Of a stretch of DNA of 64,000 nt, positions 1 to 8,975 are shown piece after piece (position 1 is the first letter of the stretch; each line of letters begins with the position of its first letter). The notes beneath the pieces are model-generated. The model did no database searches and was not told where the DNA came from. It saw only the letters and a list, made by a program, of their open reading frames with translations. A program made the position numbers and the translations under genes. Origin of the DNA: Chitinophaga rhizophila (lineage in GTDB: Bacteria; Bacteroidota; Bacteroidia; Chitinophagales; Chitinophagaceae); NCBI RefSeq assembly GCF_019492185.1, contig NZ_JAICCF010000005.1, positions 1 to 64,000 on the forward strand, given 5' to 3'.

Positions 1-128
1 GTTATTTGTTCATTGGGAACTCCTAGGTAGTAAACCAACGGTTTAGATAACCGGAGCCGTATGAAGGGAGATCTTCACGTACGGTTCTTACAGAATCTCA
101 GGCTGAGATGCCTGGGTTTACTTACTAT
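1..128 (+). mobile_element. 3' end of a group II intron (end of domain IV, domains V and VI)
   Basis: The window opens inside a group II intron. Domain V is at 54-87 (separate entry). It is followed by a domain VI-like stem: CTCAGGC at 97-103 pairs with GCCTGGG at 110-116, with one G.T pair. In the lower stem A120 can be drawn as the bulged branch-point adenosine, which puts the 3' splice site near 125-128 (AC or AT, fitting the usual AY end). The short stem CGGTT/AACCG just before domain V would be the closing part of domain IV. The reverse-transcriptase/maturase gene and the 5' half would lie left of the window, so whether the intron is intact cannot be said. It sits just upstream of the alpha-galactosidase operon, on the same strand. 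Confidence 0.88.
54..87 (+). ncRNA. group II intron domain V (catalytic hairpin)
   Basis: The element is exactly the canonical 34 nt. The lower helix has 8 pairs (54-61 with 80-87), including the AGC triad at 55-57. The upper helix has 6 pairs (62-67 with 72-77), closed by a GAGA tetraloop of GNRA type at 68-71. The two-nucleotide CG bulge is at 78-79 on the 3' side. Every diagnostic part of domain V is present and all pairs are Watson-Crick or G.T, so this part of the ribozyme looks uncorrupted. Confidence 0.95.
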
Positions 129-147
129 TAATATTTATCTTTAAAAG

Positions 148-183
148 AGCAGGCGGCTGCACGGTGTAGCCGGCCTGCTTTTA
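148..183 (+). terminator. hairpin plus short T tract directly before the alpha-galactosidase start
   Basis: AGCAGGC-GGCT (148-158) pairs with AGCC-g-GCCTGCT (168-179), with one bulged G and a 9-nt loop. A-rich sequence precedes it and TTTTA follows. It ends about 8 nt before the ATG at 192, which leaves no room for a promoter in between. It is therefore either the terminator of the upstream unit or a leader hairpin of the operon. Confidence 0.7.
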
Positions 184-191
184 TCATTACT

Positions 192-2195
192 ATGAGAAAG
201 ATGTTACAGGTACTGCCGCAGATAATGATAGCGGCACTCATGCTTTTCCTGTCTGGCGTAGCGCATGCCGCAGCGCCTTCCGACTGGACTATTGAATACA
301 ATCAGGATAATAAGACGTTGCACCTGAAGAGGGTGGAAGGTAATATTGACCTCCAGTTGTTTGCCTCATGCAGGTGGAATGGGCGGTTGATCACCACAAA
401 AGACTATGCCCGTCATGCTATTACTGTTAAGCAGGTACAGGACGCATTCGGCAAAGGCGTCGTACTGAAGGTGACTTACCGCGATGCGCAGCTGCCTACG
501 CTGGTACAGTCCTTTTACCAGTATCCGGGTAAGGACTATCTGCTGACTGACTTTACACTACAGGCCCGTTCCGGTACCATCGCGTCAAATTATATGTCGC
601 CGGTAAACCTTACAGATATGACTACTGTACTGGGGGCCGGTGAAAAGCGCGCTTTATTCATTCCCTTTGATAATGATAAGTGGATACGTTTCCGGTCACA
701 CCCGGTCACATTTGATTCACTTACCAGTTATGAGGCTACGGCTGTCTTTAACGGCGACACCCGCCAGGGTCTTGTCGTGGGGTCAGTAGAGCACGACTTC
801 TGGAAATCTGCCGTAATGATGAATAAAGCAGGTAGCGATACCCGGTATACTCTCACGTGTTATGGCGGAGTGGCAGATGCCACAACCCGCGACCTGGTAC
901 CGCATGGTGCAAAGGAAGGTAAGGTGATCCGGTCGCCGAAAGTGATGATTGGTGTGTTCTCCGACTGGCGTACGGGTATGGAGACTTATGGTACTGCTAA
1001 CGCAACCATCGCGCCCCCCAGGCCCTGGAAGAAGGCAATGCCTGTGGGATGGAACAGCTGGGGTGTATTACAATTTAACCTTACCTACGAAAAAGCCCTT
1101 GAGGTATCTGACTTCTTTCACCAGCACCTGCAGCCACATCACTTTGTCAATAAGGATGGAGAAGTAGTAATAGGGCTGGACTCCGGATGGGACAAATTTA
1201 CTGAGGAGCAGCTAAAAGATTTTGTAAAGCATTGTAAGGCCAACGGACAGACGGCAGGTATCTACTGGACGCCCTTCACTGACTGGGGCAAACGTCCGGA
1301 AGCGACAATTAAAGAAGCGCCGGGATATACCTTCAAAGATGTATACCTCTATGCCAATGGGCAACCACAGGATATTGACGGTGCATATGCGATAGATCCT
1401 ACGCATCCGGCAATAGCCCAGCGAATGAAAGAAGTAGCTGCGCTCTTTCACCGTTGCGGGTTCGAGTACGTCAAGGTGGATTTCATGGCACATGGCGCTA
1501 TCAATGCCGATAAGTGGTATAACCCGGAAATCAGGTCAGGCATCGCTGCCTATAATTACGGCATGCAACTACTTGACAAATACTTCGGCGATATGTATAT
1601 TAACCTGTCAATTGCGCCGATCTTCCCTGCACAATATGCCCAGTCCCGCAGAATAGCCTGCGATGCCTGGAATAAGATCAAGGATACGGAATACACGCTG
1701 AATGCGGTCTCCTATGGCTGGTGGATAAATAAGATATACCAGTATAACGATGCTGATCACGTGGTATTACAACAGGCATCTGAAGGAGAGAACCGGGCGC
1801 GTGTTACTTCGGCAGTGGTAACCGGACTCTTTATCGCTGGTGATGACTTCAGTCAAGGCGGTAGTGAGGAAGGTAAAGCCAGAGCCAGGCAGTTCCTGAC
1901 CAATGCAGAGGTGAATGCTGTGGCAAAAGGCCGTAGTTTCCGGCCTGTAGAAGGTACTGGCGTGCAGTCTGAAGATCAGTTTACACTAAAAGACGACCAA
2001 GGCAATACTTACTATGCCGTTTTCAATTATACAGAGAATCCACGTAGAATGAAGTTACCATTAGAAAGACTCGGACTGAATCCGGCTGCTCATTATACTG
2101 TGCGTGATCTCTGGTCGCATACGGAGGTAGCGGTTGACCAGTATCTGCAAATTCCCGCTAAAGATGTTCTTTTTTTGAAAATCAACAGCAAATAA
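192..2195 (+). CDS. exported alpha-galactosidase, clan GH-D (GH27/GH36-like)
   Basis: Predicted to remove terminal alpha-galactose from oligo- or polysaccharides outside the cytoplasm. A hydrophobic signal peptide covers residues 1-26 (ending near VAHA-AA). A beta-sandwich-like N-terminal half is followed by the (beta/alpha)8 part, which begins at MPVGWNSWG, a clan GH-D signature. The nucleophile is probably D430 in YVKVDFMAHG, and the acid/base lies in RRIACDAWNK. At 667 aa it is longer than a typical GH27 (about 400 aa) because of the N-terminal domain. It is the first gene of a five-gene operon, 21 bp before a second alpha-galactosidase. No clear ribosome-binding site is visible, as is usual in Bacteroidota. 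The exact GH family and linkage cannot be fixed by eye. Confidence 0.88.
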   Translation: MRKMLQVLPQIMIAALMLFLSGVAHAAAPSDWTIEYNQDNKTLHLKRVEGNIDLQLFASCRWNGRLITTKDYARHAITVKQVQDAFGKGVVLKVTYRDAQLPTLVQSFYQYPGKDYLLTDFTLQARSGTIASNYMSPVNLTDMTTVLGAGEKRALFIPFDNDKWIRFRSHPVTFDSLTSYEATAVFNGDTRQGLVVGSVEHDFWKSAVMMNKAGSDTRYTLTCYGGVADATTRDLVPHGAKEGKVIRSPKVMIGVFSDWRTGMETYGTANATIAPPRPWKKAMPVGWNSWGVLQFNLTYEKALEVSDFFHQHLQPHHFVNKDGEVVIGLDSGWDKFTEEQLKDFVKHCKANGQTAGIYWTPFTDWGKRPEATIKEAPGYTFKDVYLYANGQPQDIDGAYAIDPTHPAIAQRMKEVAALFHRCGFEYVKVDFMAHGAINADKWYNPEIRSGIAAYNYGMQLLDKYFGDMYINLSIAPIFPAQYAQSRRIACDAWNKIKDTEYTLNAVSYGWWINKIYQYNDADHVVLQQASEGENRARVTSAVVTGLFIAGDDFSQGGSEEGKARARQFLTNAEVNAVAKGRSFRPVEGTGVQSEDQFTLKDDQGNTYYAVFNYTENPRRMKLPLERLGLNPAAHYTVRDLWSHTEVAVDQYLQIPAKDVLFLKINSK

Positions 2196-2216
2196 GCTGC
2201 TAAATTAATTGTACCC

Positions 2217-4400
2217 ATGACCAAAAAGCTAGTGTCTATTTTGTTATTCCTGGTTGCCATTGCCCATGCCACAGTCAGGTCAGAAACTATCCACATTGCC
2301 ACGAATGAAACAGAAATTGTACTTCAGACTGCCCAGAATGGCCGGCTGTATCAGCTATACCTGGGCCCCCGTTTGTCTGCCGCAGCCGACTATAACCATC
2401 TGTTACCCAAACTGAAATCCAAAAGTGACGGACAGGCATGGGAAGCTTACCCTGTCTCTGGTACTGAAACCTACTTTGAACCTGCCTTCGGCATCCGTCA
2501 TAATGATGGTAATCAGGCTACTGTACTGACCTACGTGTCTCATACTGTAAAGCAGGTATCTCCTGATGTAACGGAAACAGTCATTTCACTGAAAGACGTT
2601 GTATACCCTGTTCAGGTGAAATTGTACTACCGGACGTTCGCAAAAGATAATATTATCGAGTCCTGGTCAGAGATCAGTCACAATGAAAAGAAGCCGGTTA
2701 ACATCAACCGGTATGCCTCTTCCATGCTGTACTGGAAAAGAAACCGGTACTTCCTGACGGAGTTCAGCGGCGACTGGGCGAAGGAAGTAAACATGAGCAC
2801 TGTGCCGCTCAACTTCGGTAAAAAGGTAGTAGACTCCAAACTGGGTGCCCGTGCCAATATGCTGGTGTCCCCATTCTTTACCGTAGGCCTGGGTGAAACA
2901 CCGCGTGAGCATGATGGCGAAGTGCTGATGGGTACTCTCGGCTGGACAGGCAACTTCCGCTTCACTTTTGAAGTAGATAATGAAAATAATCTGCGGGTGG
3001 TCTCAGGTATTAACCCTGATGCGTCTGACTATACCTTGGACCCTGGTAAAGTCTTTACAACGCCTGCCTTCATCTTCACCTATAGCAATAAGGGTACGGG
3101 CAAAGGTAGCCGCGACCTTCACAGATGGGCGCGCAACTATCAGCTGAAAGACGGGAAAGGCGACCGGCTGACGTTATTGAACAACTGGGAGGCCACTTAT
3201 TTTGACTTTAACGAACAAAAGCTCAACGGACTGTTTGCAGAAGCTAAGTTCCTGGGTGTAGACATGTTCCTGTTGGACGATGGCTGGTTTGCCAATAAAT
3301 ACCCCCGTCAGAGCGATACCCAGGGGCTGGGAGACTGGCAGCCAACAACCAGCAAGCTGCCTAACGGTATCCCTGCTCTGGTAAAGGGTGCTACGGATGC
3401 AGGTGTAAAGTTCGGTATCTGGATAGAGCCTGAAATGGTAAATCCGAAGAGTGAGTTGTTTGAAAAACATCCTGACTGGGTCATCTTGTTGCCCAACCGT
3501 GAGCACTACTACTTCCGGAATCAGCTGGTGCTGGACCTAAGCAATCCTGCGGTGCAAGACCATGTGTTTAACGTGGTAGATCACCTGATGACAGAGAATC
3601 CAACGCTGGCTTATATGAAGTGGGACTGTAACAGCCCTATCACCAATATCTACTCTCCATATCTGAAAGATCGGCAGGGTAACCTGTATGTGGACTATGT
3701 ACGTGGCCTGTACAAGGTATTGGACCGTATAAAGGCCAAATATCCTAATCTGCCGATGATGCTCTGCTCTGGTGGTGGCGGACGTACAGACTATGAAGGT
3801 CTGCGTTATTTCACAGAGTTCTGGTGCAGCGACAATACCGATCCTATTGAAAGGCTGTATATTCAGTGGGGCTATTCGCAGTTCTTCCCTGCCAAGTCCA
3901 TGGCGGCACACGTTACCAGCTGGAACCATGATGCGGGCATTAAGTTTAAAGTAGATGTAGCCATGCAGTGCAAGCTGGGATTTGACATCAACGTTAAAGG
4001 GCTGCGCGAGGAAGAACAAACCTTCTGTCAGTCTGCCGTAGCTACGTATAACAAGCTCAAAAACACTATTTTCAACGGGGAGCAGTACCGCCTGGTATCT
4101 CCTTATGAAGGTAACCATACAGCAACGATGTACGTCAGTGAGTCTGGTAAACAGGCGGTATTGTATACCTACGACATTCATCCCCGTTACTCAGAGGTAG
4201 TATTACCCGTAAAGTGCCAGGGACTGAACCCCACCGCCAGCTACCGGGTGAAAGAAGTAAACCTGATGCCTGGTAAGAACCCGGATGAAGCAGTGAACGG
4301 AAAAGTATATTCGGGAGATTACCTGATGAAAGTAGGCTTGGATTTGTTTACTTCCACTAAATTGCATAGCCGTGTTCTTGAAATAGAGGTAGCAGAATAG
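2217..4400 (+). CDS. alpha-galactosidase, GH36 (MelA/RafA type)
   Basis: Retaining alpha-galactosidase for raffinose-type or galactomannan side chains. An N-terminal signal peptide (about 1-23) leads into the GH36 beta-supersandwich. The catalytic barrel starts near LLDDGWF and contains GIWIEPEMVNPKSELF. The nucleophile is D470 in YMKWDCN and the acid/base is D539 in FWCSDNTDPIERL. A C-terminal beta-domain follows. Its length (727 aa) matches full-length bacterial GH36 enzymes. It follows the first alpha-galactosidase by 21 bp and precedes the GntR regulator by 34 bp, so one transcript is likely. Two different clan-D enzymes in one operon suggest substrates of different size or linkage. Confidence 0.95.
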   Translation: MTKKLVSILLFLVAIAHATVRSETIHIATNETEIVLQTAQNGRLYQLYLGPRLSAAADYNHLLPKLKSKSDGQAWEAYPVSGTETYFEPAFGIRHNDGNQATVLTYVSHTVKQVSPDVTETVISLKDVVYPVQVKLYYRTFAKDNIIESWSEISHNEKKPVNINRYASSMLYWKRNRYFLTEFSGDWAKEVNMSTVPLNFGKKVVDSKLGARANMLVSPFFTVGLGETPREHDGEVLMGTLGWTGNFRFTFEVDNENNLRVVSGINPDASDYTLDPGKVFTTPAFIFTYSNKGTGKGSRDLHRWARNYQLKDGKGDRLTLLNNWEATYFDFNEQKLNGLFAEAKFLGVDMFLLDDGWFANKYPRQSDTQGLGDWQPTTSKLPNGIPALVKGATDAGVKFGIWIEPEMVNPKSELFEKHPDWVILLPNREHYYFRNQLVLDLSNPAVQDHVFNVVDHLMTENPTLAYMKWDCNSPITNIYSPYLKDRQGNLYVDYVRGLYKVLDRIKAKYPNLPMMLCSGGGGRTDYEGLRYFTEFWCSDNTDPIERLYIQWGYSQFFPAKSMAAHVTSWNHDAGIKFKVDVAMQCKLGFDINVKGLREEEQTFCQSAVATYNKLKNTIFNGEQYRLVSPYEGNHTATMYVSESGKQAVLYTYDIHPRYSEVVLPVKCQGLNPTASYRVKEVNLMPGKNPDEAVNGKVYSGDYLMKVGLDLFTSTKLHSRVLEIEVAE

Positions 4401-4434
4401 GCAATAGCCGGGTAAAGCACAAATATTTGCAGTC

Positions 4435-5454
4435 ATGAAGACGATATTGGACAAGATTCAGGAGCTGGATGGCGTACCATCCTACTCCAAACATGAGCGG
4501 TTTGTAGAGGGCATTGTGAATGCCATTAATGAGAAACTTATCGGTGTAGGCGATGCGCTGCCATCTGTAAATACTATGATCTCAGGACTGGGCTATGCGA
4601 GAGAAACGGTCATCAAAGGTTACCGTGAACTGCAACGCCGCGGTCTCATAGAATCCAAGAACAGGCTGGGCTACTTTGTAACGGATGATAATACCAGGCA
4701 GTCACTGAATGTGGCACTCCTCATGTATACTATCGATACTTTCCAGGAGCAATTTTACCGTAGCTTCCGCAATGAACTTGGTCAGGATGTACGCCTGGAC
4801 GTATTCTTTCACCATGGTAATATCGAAGTGTTTGAAACGGTGTTTGCCCTGGTAAAGAACCGGCATTATGGGATGTATGCTATCTCACCCATCCATCATC
4901 CGCGTACAAGGGAGCTGCTGAATACAATCCCCAGGCAGAAACTGATCATGTTTGACCGCTATGAGCCGCTGGATGGAGACTTTCACTATGTCGTACAGGA
5001 ATTTGCCAGATCATCCTACGCGGTGTTTGAACAGCTGGCAGATGTGATCAAAAAGTACGACAGGATGGTATTCTTCCACAATCCTGACTCCCTGTTCCCG
5101 CCAGAGATAGTCGAGTCATTTCAGCGGTTTACAGCTGATTATAATATCAAAGGCACCGTGTTGCGGGAATATGAGCCAGGCTCTGTCGAGAAGGGAGTAG
5201 TATATTATGTGAACGAGAATGCAGAGCTCTGGAACCTGTTAAGGGACTGTAACGCCATGAAAATAGAACCAGGTAAAGATATTGGCATCCTTTCCCATAA
5301 TGACGAGCCTGTAAAAGAGCTGGTTGGTAATGGTATTACCACTTATTCTGTCAGTTTCAGCGAGATGGGCAAACGTGCGGCACAGGCAGTATTAAGCCGC
5401 GAGCCTGTGCATGAGGTACTGCCAACTACCCTGATCAGACGTAATTCGCTTTGA
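4435..5454 (+). CDS. GntR-family regulator with periplasmic-binding-protein-like effector domain
   Basis: Probable local regulator of the alpha-galactoside operon. The N-terminal winged helix-turn-helix (about residues 15-75) has the GntR pattern, with 'ALPSVNTMISGLG' as the first part of the fold and 'ETVIKGYRELQRRGLIES' as the recognition region. Residues 80-335 resemble a LacI/AraR-type sugar-binding domain. Such GntR proteins with a substrate-binding domain are common next to Bacteroidota sugar-use genes. The effector is not visible from sequence; a galactoside or its product is inferred from context. It lies inside the operon, with its stop codon 4 bp before the symporter start. Confidence 0.88.
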   Translation: MKTILDKIQELDGVPSYSKHERFVEGIVNAINEKLIGVGDALPSVNTMISGLGYARETVIKGYRELQRRGLIESKNRLGYFVTDDNTRQSLNVALLMYTIDTFQEQFYRSFRNELGQDVRLDVFFHHGNIEVFETVFALVKNRHYGMYAISPIHHPRTRELLNTIPRQKLIMFDRYEPLDGDFHYVVQEFARSSYAVFEQLADVIKKYDRMVFFHNPDSLFPPEIVESFQRFTADYNIKGTVLREYEPGSVEKGVVYYVNENAELWNLLRDCNAMKIEPGKDIGILSHNDEPVKELVGNGITTYSVSFSEMGKRAAQAVLSREPVHEVLPTTLIRRNSL

Positions 5455-5458
5455 TGAT

Positions 5459-7057
5459 ATGAATGTTGGTGCATTACTGAGTTTTCTGCTGATAACGGGG
5501 CTGGTAGCGTTGATTTCCTGGTATAAAACCAGGCGTGAAAACCTGCAGACTTCCTCCGGCTTGTTCTTCGCCAACCGTAACCTGGGCTTCCTTGTAGTAG
5601 GAGGGGCCCTGTTTTTCACCAATATCAGCGCTGTACAGTTTATCGGCGAGAATGAACTTGTGTATACCAACAACATGAGCGTAATGGCATGGGGCCTGTC
5701 TTCCGTGCTGGCCATGTTGCTGGTATCCGAGTTTATTATGCCGGTATACCTGCGCAGCGGTATCTCCACAACCCCTGATTTTCTGGAAGAAAGATATGAT
5801 ACCGGCACTAAACGCTTTGTGTCGGTCATCTTCCTGATCAGTTATATTGTTAATCTTCTGCCTTCTGTATTATACAGTGGCGCTATCTCCTTCAATGGCC
5901 TTTTCCGTGTATCGGAGACGCTGCATATCGATTATTGGCTGACCATCTGGATACTGGTATGGGGCATCGGACTGATAGGATGTCTGTATACGGTATTGGG
6001 GGGCCTGAAGGCGGTAGCTATCTCAGATACTGTGCTGGGTATCGGGATGTTTGCAGGTGGCATTTTATTGCCTTATGCGGCCCTGAAATACCTGGGCAAT
6101 GGCTCGGCAGCGACAGGAATAGAACTATTGCTGGCGTCAAAAAGAGAGCACTTTAATGCGATTGGGGGGCCGCAGGACGCCGTACCTTTCCCTACTATCT
6201 TCACCGGCATGTTCCTGGTCAATCTCTATTACTGGGGTACGGAGCAGTATATTGTGCAGCAGGCGCTTGCCTCGCGTAGTCTTGCTGAAAGTCAGAAGGG
6301 GATAGCTGTGGCCTGTGCAGGTAAGATTATTTCTCCGCTATTGCTGAATATTCCAGGCCTTATTGCGGTATTGCTCTATCCGCATCTTACCAATACCGCG
6401 GAGGTATTTCCCAAAATTGTGAGTGATGTATCCCCGCCAGTACTCACTGGCTTCATTGCCGCTATCACTTTTGGCGCAGCGTTGACTACTTTCAATGCAG
6501 GTCTGAACAGCGCCAGTACGCTCTTTGTATTGAACCTGTATAAGCCTTACAAAGCCTGGCGTACTGAAACGGTCAGCGAGCGGCAACTGGTAAGGGTAAG
6601 CAGGCGGTTTGAATTGCTGGTTTGTCTGCTGGCAATGCTGATTGCACCATTCATCGTTTTCGCGCAACAGGGCTTATATACCTATATCCAGACCGTCAGT
6701 GGTCTTTTCAGTGTACCAATATTTACCATACTCGTTGTAGGGCTGCTACACAAACGGATGCCTGCAATTGCTGCCAAGATCGGGCTTACATTCTTCATTA
6801 TCACCTATGCATCCTCACAGCTATTGATCGATACCGGCCTGCATTTCCTGCATGTACTGGCCATCCTGTTTGTACTGACAGTCATACTTATGCTGGTTAC
6901 CGGCGCAATATTTCCCCGTAAAGAGCCTTTTATACAAAAGTGGAACAATGTAGTTGATCTGCAGCCATGGAAAAGAAGGCATTGGTATACTGCTTTATTA
7001 TTACTGGCAATGGTAGCGTTGTTCGTCATTTTCTCTCCCTGGGGCCTGGCTGCTTAA
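5459..7057 (+). CDS. sodium:solute symporter (SSS family), probable sugar importer
   Basis: A 532-aa polytopic inner-membrane protein with about 13-14 hydrophobic helices and the SSS/SGLT pattern (early 'GGALFFTNISAVQFIGENE', central 'YYWGTEQYIVQQALASRS'). The SSS family couples Na+ entry to import of sugars or other solutes. Its position between the regulator and a cytoplasmic GH13 enzyme suggests that it brings in the sugar left after alpha-galactosidase action, for example galactose or sucrose. This is an inference from context. The ATG at 5459 follows the regulator stop by 4 bp, consistent with translational coupling. Confidence 0.92.
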   Translation: MNVGALLSFLLITGLVALISWYKTRRENLQTSSGLFFANRNLGFLVVGGALFFTNISAVQFIGENELVYTNNMSVMAWGLSSVLAMLLVSEFIMPVYLRSGISTTPDFLEERYDTGTKRFVSVIFLISYIVNLLPSVLYSGAISFNGLFRVSETLHIDYWLTIWILVWGIGLIGCLYTVLGGLKAVAISDTVLGIGMFAGGILLPYAALKYLGNGSAATGIELLLASKREHFNAIGGPQDAVPFPTIFTGMFLVNLYYWGTEQYIVQQALASRSLAESQKGIAVACAGKIISPLLLNIPGLIAVLLYPHLTNTAEVFPKIVSDVSPPVLTGFIAAITFGAALTTFNAGLNSASTLFVLNLYKPYKAWRTETVSERQLVRVSRRFELLVCLLAMLIAPFIVFAQQGLYTYIQTVSGLFSVPIFTILVVGLLHKRMPAIAAKIGLTFFIITYASSQLLIDTGLHFLHVLAILFVLTVILMLVTGAIFPRKEPFIQKWNNVVDLQPWKRRHWYTALLLLAMVALFVIFSPWGLAA

Positions 7058-7114
7058 CAAAGCATATCGCTTCAGGCATCGCTTTTGTTTTCTTATGCCC
7101 AAACCCTGAAAAGC

Positions 7115-8734
7115 ATGGAAGATCTCTGGTATAAGAACTCAGTTATTTATAGTCTGGACCTGGAAACATTTATGGACGCCAACAATGACGGGATTGGCGA
7201 CTTCGCAGGTCTTTGCGATCGCCTTGATTACCTGAATGCCATGGGCATTGACACGGTATGGCTCGCTCCGTTTCAACCTACTCCTAATAAAGATAATGGT
7301 TACGATGTACAGGACTATTACGGCGTAGATCCGAGGCATGGATCAAGCGGGGACTTTGTGGAATTTATGCACAGAGCGAAGCAGCTGGGCATCAAAGTGA
7401 TTATTGACCTTGTTGTTAATCATACGTCCGACAAGCATCCCTGGTTTAAGGAGGCCCGCTCATCTAAAGATAACCCCAAGAGGGACTGGTATGTATGGTC
7501 AGATAAGCGACCTTCTGACTGGAATGAAGGCATGGTATTTCCCGGGGTTCAGCGCTCTACCTGGACGCTGGATAAAGAGACCGGTACTTACTACTTTCAC
7601 CGGTTCCATGAGTATGAACCCGATCTCAATACGGATAATCCTGCTGTAAGGGAAGAGATCTCCCGTATAATGGGATACTGGCTACAGCTTGGTGTTGCCG
7701 GCTTCCGCGTGGATGCGGTTCCGTTCATACTGGAATCGCCGGCTCCGGGCAGCAAGAAGTCCAAAATGAACTATGACTATCTGCGACAGATGCGCCGCTT
7801 CCTGCAATGGCGCAAGGGCGATGCCGTATTATTAGGAGAAGCGAATGTATTGCCTAAAGAAACGAAGCATTACTTTGGTGAGAATAGCGATGGTATCCAT
7901 CTGATGTTCAATTTCTTCGTTAACCAGTATCTTTTTTATGCACTGGCTACCACTGATGTACGGCCATTGGTAAAAGCGCTTCAACAGACAAAGCTGGAAG
8001 CATCTACTTCACAGTGGGCGCATTTCCTGCGTAACCACGACGAACTGGATCTTGGCAGGCTGACAGAAGAAGAAAGAAACCAGGTGTTTGCCAAGTATGC
8101 ACCTGATAAAAACATGCAGTTGTATTTCCGGGGTATCCGCCGCAGGTTAGGGCCTATGCTGGGTAGCCGGCAGCAAAACGAACTGGCTTATAGCATTATG
8201 TTCTCACTTCCGGGTACGCCCGTATTGCGGTATGGTGACGAATTGGGCATGGGTGATAATATGGAATTGGAAGACAGGGACAGTGTAAGAACACCTATGC
8301 AATGGTCTGCCGATCATCAGGCAGGTTTCTCCAAGGCGGATAAACTCGTTCATCCGGTGATAGACGACGGCTACTATTCCTATATGCATATCAATGTAGA
8401 AAGTCAGCGCAGGGATCCGGATTCGATGCTGAACTGGATGACTGCCATGATCCGTCTAAGAAGGGAATGTCCCGAGATTGGTAACGGCGACTGGGAGATA
8501 CTGGATACGGGCTACCATCATATCCTGGGTATGCGCTACCACTGGAGAGAACGGCAGCTGTTTATCTGGCACAACTTCAGCGATCATCCGCAGGAACTGG
8601 TTGTTACCTCCAAAGTTACCGGCAAGGGAAGACTGGTGGATCTGATGAATAATATTGAAAGTATTGAAGACGATAAAGGCCGGCATACCATTACCCTGGA
8701 GGCCTATGGGTACAGGTGGTTCCGTGGAGGATGA
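7115..8734 (+). CDS. GH13 alpha-amylase-family enzyme, trehalose-synthase-like
   Basis: Cytoplasmic (no signal peptide) GH13 glucosidase or glucosyltransferase. The catalytic set is complete: nucleophile D200 in FRVDAV, acid/base E242 in LLGEAN, and D309 in RNHDE. The opening 'WYKNSVIYSLDLETFMDANN' and the ending 'AYGYRWFRG' resemble trehalose synthases (maltose glucosyltransferase, GH13_16). At 539 aa it has the barrel and C-terminal beta-domain but no maltokinase fusion. The frame is open from a TTG at 7085, but the ATG at 7115 starts the conserved sequence. As the last gene of the operon, it may act on the glucosyl part (sucrose or maltose) left after degalactosylation. Sucrose hydrolase or phosphorylase-like activity is the main alternative. 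Confidence 0.85.
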   Translation: MEDLWYKNSVIYSLDLETFMDANNDGIGDFAGLCDRLDYLNAMGIDTVWLAPFQPTPNKDNGYDVQDYYGVDPRHGSSGDFVEFMHRAKQLGIKVIIDLVVNHTSDKHPWFKEARSSKDNPKRDWYVWSDKRPSDWNEGMVFPGVQRSTWTLDKETGTYYFHRFHEYEPDLNTDNPAVREEISRIMGYWLQLGVAGFRVDAVPFILESPAPGSKKSKMNYDYLRQMRRFLQWRKGDAVLLGEANVLPKETKHYFGENSDGIHLMFNFFVNQYLFYALATTDVRPLVKALQQTKLEASTSQWAHFLRNHDELDLGRLTEEERNQVFAKYAPDKNMQLYFRGIRRRLGPMLGSRQQNELAYSIMFSLPGTPVLRYGDELGMGDNMELEDRDSVRTPMQWSADHQAGFSKADKLVHPVIDDGYYSYMHINVESQRRDPDSMLNWMTAMIRLRRECPEIGNGDWEILDTGYHHILGMRYHWRERQLFIWHNFSDHPQELVVTSKVTGKGRLVDLMNNIESIEDDKGRHTITLEAYGYRWFRGG

Positions 8735-8766
8735 TCCTGATATCAGGTTACTGGTCAATGACATAC

Positions 8767-8820
8767 AGAGGGCACCGGGTGCAGGGCTTATTAAAGCTTT
8801 GCACCCGCTCTCTTTTTTTG
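8767..8820 (+). terminator. terminator of the alpha-galactoside operon
   Basis: GGGTGCA (8777-8783) pairs with TGCACCC (8800-8806). It encloses a nested GCTT-ATTA-AAGC stem and has an outer AGAG/CTCT extension. A run of seven T follows at 8813-8819. It begins 32 bp after the GH13 stop codon. Confidence 0.9.
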
Positions 8821-8975
8821 TATATTTATTCCGATAGTATTTATTCAAAATAACCAAACTCACCATCCGACTGAAAAGTAAGTATGATGCTTCCACGTGC
8901 ATGGTACTTCCTCAGCAATGCTGACACAGTTGTCTATGTGTCCATTTAAATTATTAACTGTTAAAGCGTTAACCT

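Noticed and set aside
54-87. Considered as a tRNA-like or riboswitch hairpin
   Set aside because: The exact 34-nt layout with AGC triad, GNRA loop and CG bulge identifies group II domain V.
3537-4181. Long minus-strand frame (214 aa) inside the GH36 gene
   Set aside because: It lies entirely within a well-supported catalytic gene and has no family-like sequence or start signals.
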